Positions 58,843-64,000 of a stretch of 64,000 bases of DNA are shown piece by piece. This DNA comes from Hermatobates lingyangjiaoensis. Its lineage: Eukaryota; Arthropoda; Insecta; Hemiptera; Hermatobatidae. The notes under the pieces were generated by a model. That model worked only from the letters and a program-made list of their open reading frames with translations, did not search any database and was not told where the DNA came from. The position numbers and the translations under genes are program-made. Numbering within the stretch: position 1 is the first letter of the stretch; each line of letters begins with the position of its first letter. The DNA is taken from NCBI GenBank assembly GCA_026182355.1, contig JAPFBL010000084.1, forward strand, positions 10,581,001 through 10,645,000, read 5' to 3'.

Positions 58843-58866
58843 CCGTCAAAGACGGGTACGTTTGCC
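58843..58866 (+). other. Helitron-type 3' hairpin, copy 1
   Basis: The stem CCGTC/GACGG with an AAA loop is the palindrome expected ~10-13 nt before a Helitron 3' end. The terminal CTRR is not preserved (GCCATGT). Confidence 0.7.
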
Positions 58867-58886
58867 ATGTATTATATATAACTGTA

Positions 58887-59257
58887 AACTTTTTTTTAAT
58901 TTAATATTTGCTTAATAAAAACACTGGTAATAATGTAAGGTATGGGACCAGAGTAGCCCAGTGGCTTGCGTGATCGCTGATGACAGTAGTGCTATTGTAA
59001 TGTAAATAAATGTAACAAACAAATATTTTTTTTAATTTAAAATGTGAATAATATAAAAAATGGTAATAAAGGAAAGGGATCTAGCCAGGGTAATCAGTAG
59101 CTTGCTCGCTCGCCGATGACAGTATTGCAAATGTATTATAAATAAATACATTAAAAACTTTTTATTTAATTTAATATTTGCGTAATATAAACACTGGTAA
59201 TAAAGTAAGGTATGGAACCAGAGTAGCCCAGTGGCTTGCGGGCTGGCTGTTGACTGG
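58887..59257. repeat. ~134 bp minisatellite, about 2.8 units
   Basis: Three tandem units start at about 58887, 59019 and 59155. Units 1 and 3 share CCAGAGTAGCCCAGTGGCTT and CACTGGTAATAA, and unit 2 is more diverged. AGTAGCCCAGTGG resembles a Pol III A box, but no B box is present. The array sits between the two Helitron copies. Confidence 0.75.
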
Positions 59258-59270
59258 GATCACGTTAATT

Positions 59271-60364
59271 AGAGCTAACTCATTTCAAGTTTTCTTTACG
59301 TTTCATACTTTAGAGTAGCCACATGTACCCTTAGAATAATTTCTGTCTGCCGGTTTGTCCACAAAAAATTGCCACGATAAGACATATAAAACTGAAACAT
59401 TGATTGTAGATTTGTGTATGTCTAACTTAAAATGTAGTCTTTGGATGGATGGAATGTTCAATGATGCAGCGAAGTTATGAACTTTTAAGTCGTGTTAGGC
59501 TAACTACACACACATATTTATTTGGAAAATATCAGGTGTAGCAATTAGGTATTGTTAGTTGACTTTAATTTCATTTGCGTACATGAATATTTGCTTATAG
59601 GAAAATGCTAATATATGAATATTATTCTCATTTGAGCCTATTGACAAGGTGTTTCCCAGAGTTCAAGATGTACTATCTATTCAGAATAAATGGCTTTGTG
59701 AACGAGCAATGCTCAAGCCTTACTAATGAACAGGCAGGAAAAAGCAGCAAACATGTTCTTACGTGACTGCTCTTGGACTGCCTACTCATGAGTAAAAACT
59801 TCAAATAGGAGCATCATCATGCTGTGATTTAGTATCAGTAACAAATTTCATGTTATGCAACTTGAGTGCCCCGGGAAATGTACAACTCGGAGTTTGTGCT
59901 CTGCACAGATGTGCCGTAGAGGCGGCCATCATGACTGGGTGTGGAATGTGGAGTCTGTGTGTATACCACCCATACCATTGATTCCGAGCCACTGTCTGTT
60001 TCCGTTGAAATGATTGTAAAGTCCTGTCAGAGTCTATTTCGCAATGTCGTTAACTATGTCGCAAATGGAGACTTTATCTAATGCAGGAATTCAAGTTAGC
60101 GAGACTAAGTTTTTCTCACATGGTCAACTATAGTTTACTTGCTCAAGAGTCAGAGGTTCCAACTGTTTTTTCTTCCGTGAACCTGAAGGACAGACAGCTA
60201 ATGTGGTGTATACAGAGACATTTGTTTAACACTGTACTAATAATGGTATTTTCTACTATTCTATAATTTCTAATTAGAGTATTAGTATAATACTATAATT
60301 GATATTTTGGAATACCAAGTATAATAGAATTTTTGATTCCGTCAAAGACGGGTACGTTTGCTAG
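59271..60364 (+). mobile_element. Internally deleted Helitron, copy 2, with intact 3' end
   Basis: It has the same order of blocks as copy 1, starting with ATTTCAAGTTTTCTTTACGT. It has only one unit of the internal ~145 bp repeat and lacks part of the helicase segment. The 3' end has the hairpin CCGTC-AAA-GACGG (60339-60351), GTACGTTTG and CTAG (60361-60364) followed by T. This matches the Helitron rule of a hairpin and CTRR end next to a host T. Confidence 0.8.
59649..60229 (+). pseudogene. Helitron helicase C-terminal part (lineage 2), copy 2
   Basis: VFPRVQDVLSIQNKWLCERA is better preserved than in copy 1 (where a stop replaces the Trp). The middle (EFLDSQ region) is deleted. LPTHE is recognisable and the end again reads AGIQVSETKFFSHGQL with TAG after it. 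The same stop in both copies shows it was present before the two copies separated. Confidence 0.8.
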
Positions 60365-60616
60365 TAACATTTAAAATCAAACAGATTTTAAAACGATCTG
60401 TTTGATCAACTGCTCATTTTGTCTTGATGCTTTATTTAATCGAGTTAACATCATAATTTACATAATAAAAAAAGAAGACATTTCTTCTTGACCAGAATTA
60501 AGTAATAGAAATTGACGAACTGACATCTCTCTTATATTTTTAATAATAATCAATCAAACAAAATTATTTTATGTTAATGTTTTAGCTTTAACAAAATAAC
60601 AGAAAAACACGTTAAA

Positions 60617-62240
60617 AAATCTGGAGTGGCCTACACTCTACTTTACTATAAGTAACATAATGTCAAATTTCTTGAGTATATAAAACATAACGTCTCATTT
60701 AAGCATAATATAAATATCTAAATGGGATATAATTATTAGCATTTCATTCGTGAGGTAGTACAGATAGTGATTGAAGGACATATCAATTTATAAGATTATT
60801 TCTGTACATTACAAATAATTTATTATTTGCAAATAATTTTATTAGTATAACTACAGCAGTAATAACATTTTTGAAAAACCAAAGTGAACATTTCTTGAAA
60901 CGAAATATTATCCTACAAGAGAAAATGGCTATTGTTCAAATACCCAGTAGATTTCTTACATGTTTTACTTGACATCCTTCAACATTGAATATTAAAGTAA
61001 AATTTCAAATTTAAAACAGGAAAATACCCTTTTTTTCTCTGAAAAACATCTCAAACAACGAAGAAAATGTTGTTTTCAGGTGATTTGTTAATTAAAGATG
61101 TACAATAATTACATTTATTAATCTCTAAACGAATGATTTCAATTTTGAATTATCTTTTACATTTTTAGTTTTTAACAGAATTGTTATACTGGGAATTTTA
61201 TGGCTTCTTAGTATTTAATAAGATCATTTTCCTTCTACTTTGTCAAATAACATATATACGAATTTTTTCTGAGTGTTATCATTTTCCTGCACAATATTAT
61301 TCCTCTTACATCTCATATAAGTGAATAAACAATTTAAATTATTCCTTTATAAATATCAATTTTATTTCAGTGGATTCGCTCAAAAAATTTGTAAGTCAAT
61401 GTAAACAATGTAAAAAAATATAAAAAAATCGACAAGTATAGCAGGTGATCTCTTACTCTAGGATAAACAAACAGTTTTTATAGCGTTATTGCCCTTTCCC
61501 GTAATTGAAACTTCATGAATTTTTTTTCATAAATTGCTAATTTCATGTGCCATTTTTGGTCAAATTTTCATGAGTTATTAATGAGCCGTTATTAATAGCA
61601 TCAAAAAATCATTTTCTAAAAACAGAAATCGTACTGTAACGCCCCTTTAACGAATGTAATTTTGAAAAAAAGTATCTGAACTCATTCTCCACATAATGTT
61701 CTACTTTTAGGCATAGTTTAATTTTGATCCGTCAAACAGTATGGCTTGTATCGCTCTCACAAGGTTTGAGATTGGATAATAAGTCAAAATTTTTACATTT
61801 TATTAAAAAAAAAAGTATTTCCCGTTGTTTTAAATTCTTAATATATTTTTCGTTTGTTGCATTTGTAACCTCAAAGATAATATCAAAATTTCAAAACTCT
61901 AGGGTTATCAGTTTAGGAGAAATAAATTTTTTCTAAAAAACGGTTTTTGGCAAAAAAAGTGACTTTTCCATCATGCATAATTCTTCCCAAACAATAGGGA
62001 TCTTCTTCCCTATGAGGCCCAATTTTTTGTAAAATATTAACTTGATCCATCAAAGATTCTGGACCGTAGCGTGGTAACAAGCAATGCTAACACACTCACC
62101 CACCCACACACACACACACAGACATCATCGAAAAAACTACATAAAACGACTTCTGGGACATCAAAACATGTAATTCCGTCAAAATCTCGAGATCGAATTT
62201 TTTTGCGATCACTATACTTTACTTATAGTAAAGTAAAAAT
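60617..62240 (-). repeat. HER repeat, copy E
   Basis: The 3' edge at 60619 (CTGGAGTGGCCTACACTC) contains the GAGTG-TAGGC-CACTC hairpin. The 5' hairpin at 62216-62234 (ACTTTACT-TAT-AGTAAAGT) is perfect. It shares the internal segment ATTATTCCTCTTACATCTCA with copy D, placing D and E in one subfamily. There is no coding frame, and 62071-62268 repeats the spurious peptide seen in copy D. Confidence 0.85.
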
Positions 62241-64000
62241 GTGTGATGGATTGGGAAGACGTTACTGAAGATGGGGACGTCTATGTACATTAGTATATTT
62301 CTGAAATGGATATAGTTCGAAATTATTATAACTTAATTTACATAATGATATAATAATTTTAAAAAAATGCAGTAATTGTTATTAGTCATGTAAAGTTTAT
62401 ATATTTATATAATCTGAAAAAAAGAAGTAATATTTAAAACATTTAATGATTTTATTAAATAAAAACTCGGATAACTAGTTCTAAATAAGTTATTATATAA
62501 ATTAAATGCTTAATTGCAATATTTATCAAGTATCGGTAATTATAGATAATAATGATATGACAATTCTACTAAATATTTTACGCCATATGTTTTCTTTTCT
62601 CCATCATAAAAACTAAATATGAAAAATATTAATCACCCTAGCTGTTTTGTTCATAATTTTATCAATAGAAATGTTTCCTCTATTTCTTGAAATATTTTAT
62701 ATAAAATGATTGTAATTGTAATTTAAATTTAAAAGCATTAATTAATTACAAAATTAATTTTAATGAAATGATATCTTCTCAGTTATGAGTTGCTCATAAT
62801 AGAAGACAAATTTTTATTACATTCATTTTTGAAATTCTTTAGACTCTTCATAGCGGCAAGATGAAAGGGTAAGTAGATGGCAATAGAAGGTAAAAAATGA
62901 TTTAACGTTTTCCTTTAAATTGTTGCTCTACTCAACATTCTTTTTTATACCAATAAAACGACTAAATTATGATAAGGAGTTTTTCATTTCTAATTAGATG
63001 TGGATAATTATAGTGGTCAAACAAACAACAAACTTATTATATCAGCATCTGTTGAAATGCTTGCTCGGTTTACGTCAACCCATACAGAAAATAGTGAATT
63101 CTAAATTATGTTTCATTAAGAGTGAGTTTTTAATGATTTGGTTGGTTGCGAAATACAAAAGCAATGAATGCCCCATTATCTTTTAGATTTAGAAAATCAA
63201 TCGTCCAACTGGCTCTGTATGAAGGGATACTATCTCTTATAGATAGCAGTTGTAATTTTGTTGTAAATAACAAAGTAAATATATTATAATTTTTTTTTTG
63301 AAATGATTGATTTTACATCAACTGATTTAAAATTAACTTTTTTTAAACCTTTGTATAACTATAAAGTGAAGAGGTTGCATTTATTTAGAGTTTCCGATTT
63401 AAGTTAGGGCAGATGATTGCTTCTTCACAATAGGATTAAGATGTGGCTTATATGAACGCAATTTAAATTACTTACGTAATCAAGAAGATTAAAAGGGGGA
63501 TTTTCTGCCTGTGTAGAGGATGATAGATTCGAGAGATTAGGTTGCAAAGTTACGGCATTATTAAATCGTTTTCCTCTAAGGAGATGTATAATTGGTTAAC
63601 ATTATTCTATTTAGTAGGAATATTTCTATGAAGTTATAATAAGCAGGGATAAAATAAAAGGTCGTATAAATAAATTATTTTAAAGAACAGTTTACATATT
63701 TATTTGAGGATAGTTAAATTGATTTAGGATATTTCATTAATTAATAATATAATTAAAATATTGAAAAAACAACTAAATATTTCATATTTTTCTTTTATGA
63801 ACAATTTTTACTTTTATCCGTTAAATGACCCATCTGGTTGGTCAACATGCCAATTATAATTATAATTGATTAAAAGTATAATTTTTTATAAAATTAAAAT
63901 ATTAAACCATAAGAAAAATCTTAACAATCCATTGATGTAGAATTTCAAGTAAACTAGACGACCTTTACTATTAATTCAAAATAAGCCAAAAAAGATAAAA
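62241..64000. other. Anonymous AT-rich DNA, no gene recognised
   Basis: No protein motif, repeat family or structured element could be supported to the end of the window. Confidence 0.5.

Larger units (their letters stand above)
57511..58866 (+). mobile_element. Internally deleted Helitron, copy 1
   Basis: The non-coding first half begins around 57511, where homology to copy 2 starts. It carries (GTCGGTTT)n-like repeats at 57586-57618 and a ~145 bp tandem duplication (57624-57771, 57772-57914). It then passes into the end of a Helitron helicase. Near the 3' edge is the hairpin CCGTC-AAA-GACGG (58843-58855), followed by GTACGTTTGC, but the expected CTAG end is altered to CATG. Confidence 0.75.

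Noticed and set aside
52829..62268. Recurring peptide TSGTSKHVIPSKSRD in open frames at 52829-53029 and 62071-62268 as a conserved small protein
   Set aside because: It is the translation of a conserved block of the HER repeat. The frame is not kept in copies A, B and C, and the block is bordered by microsatellite-like sequence.

Overview
This window looks like intergenic or intronic DNA from an animal nuclear genome. It is AT-rich, has no long open frames, and carries many (TA)n tracts and dozens of decayed mobile elements of several eukaryotic classes. I found no host protein-coding gene, rRNA, confident tRNA or CRISPR array. The mixture of Penelope-like elements (PLEs), Helitrons, hAT elements, Jockey-type LINEs and Ty3/gypsy suggests an invertebrate, probably an arthropod. 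An arachnid is only a guess. None of the open frames behaves like a functional host gene. The recognisable proteins are broken transposon enzymes.

Layout by region. 0-2 kb: copy A of a ~1.6 kb non-coding repeat family with hairpin ends (called HER here) and a second HER 5' fragment. 2-3.1 kb: PLE terminal repeats between (TA)n tracts. 8.2-9.8 kb: HER copy B, inverted relative to A. 10-11.1 kb: PLE ends as inverted pairs with hammerhead-ribozyme-like motifs, plus a possible PLE N-terminal fragment. 15.8-16.9 kb: Ty3/gypsy pol relic (RT/RNase H edge, integrase). 17.2-17.7 and 32.45-32.97 kb: two copies of a ~520 bp MITE. 22.0-23.9 kb: Jockey-type LINE relic with ORF1 joined to the RT palm by deletion. 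24.7-25.3 kb: hAT-type MITE. 27.7-28.3 kb: MITE with ~63 bp terminal inverted repeats. 31.3-32.2 kb: PLE relic with a GIY-YIG domain. 37.2-39.1 kb: HER copy C. 40.3-45 kb: dense PLE ends, including the best-preserved PLE frame (342 codons). 45.7-46.2 kb: Helitron helicase fragment. 46.5-47.2 kb: another PLE relic. 51-53 kb: HER copy D. 53.9-54.5 kb: a second, older LINE RT. 54.9-57.4 kb: PLE modules with a hAT element inserted among them. 57.5-60.4 kb: two Helitron-derived copies in direct tandem around a ~134 bp minisatellite, one with a canonical Helitron 3' end. 60.6-62.2 kb: HER copy E.

How the parts relate. PLE pieces almost always begin and end in (TA)n tracts, and many ends occur as facing inverted pairs. 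Most of these ends carry a minimal hammerhead-like core, a known property of PLE terminal repeats. HER is the best candidate for something undescribed: at least five copies, no coding capacity, a palindromic hairpin near one end and hairpins at the other, with one paired (compensatory) sequence difference in copy C. Protein identifications come from reading conserved motifs by eye in the translated sequence. No database search was run.
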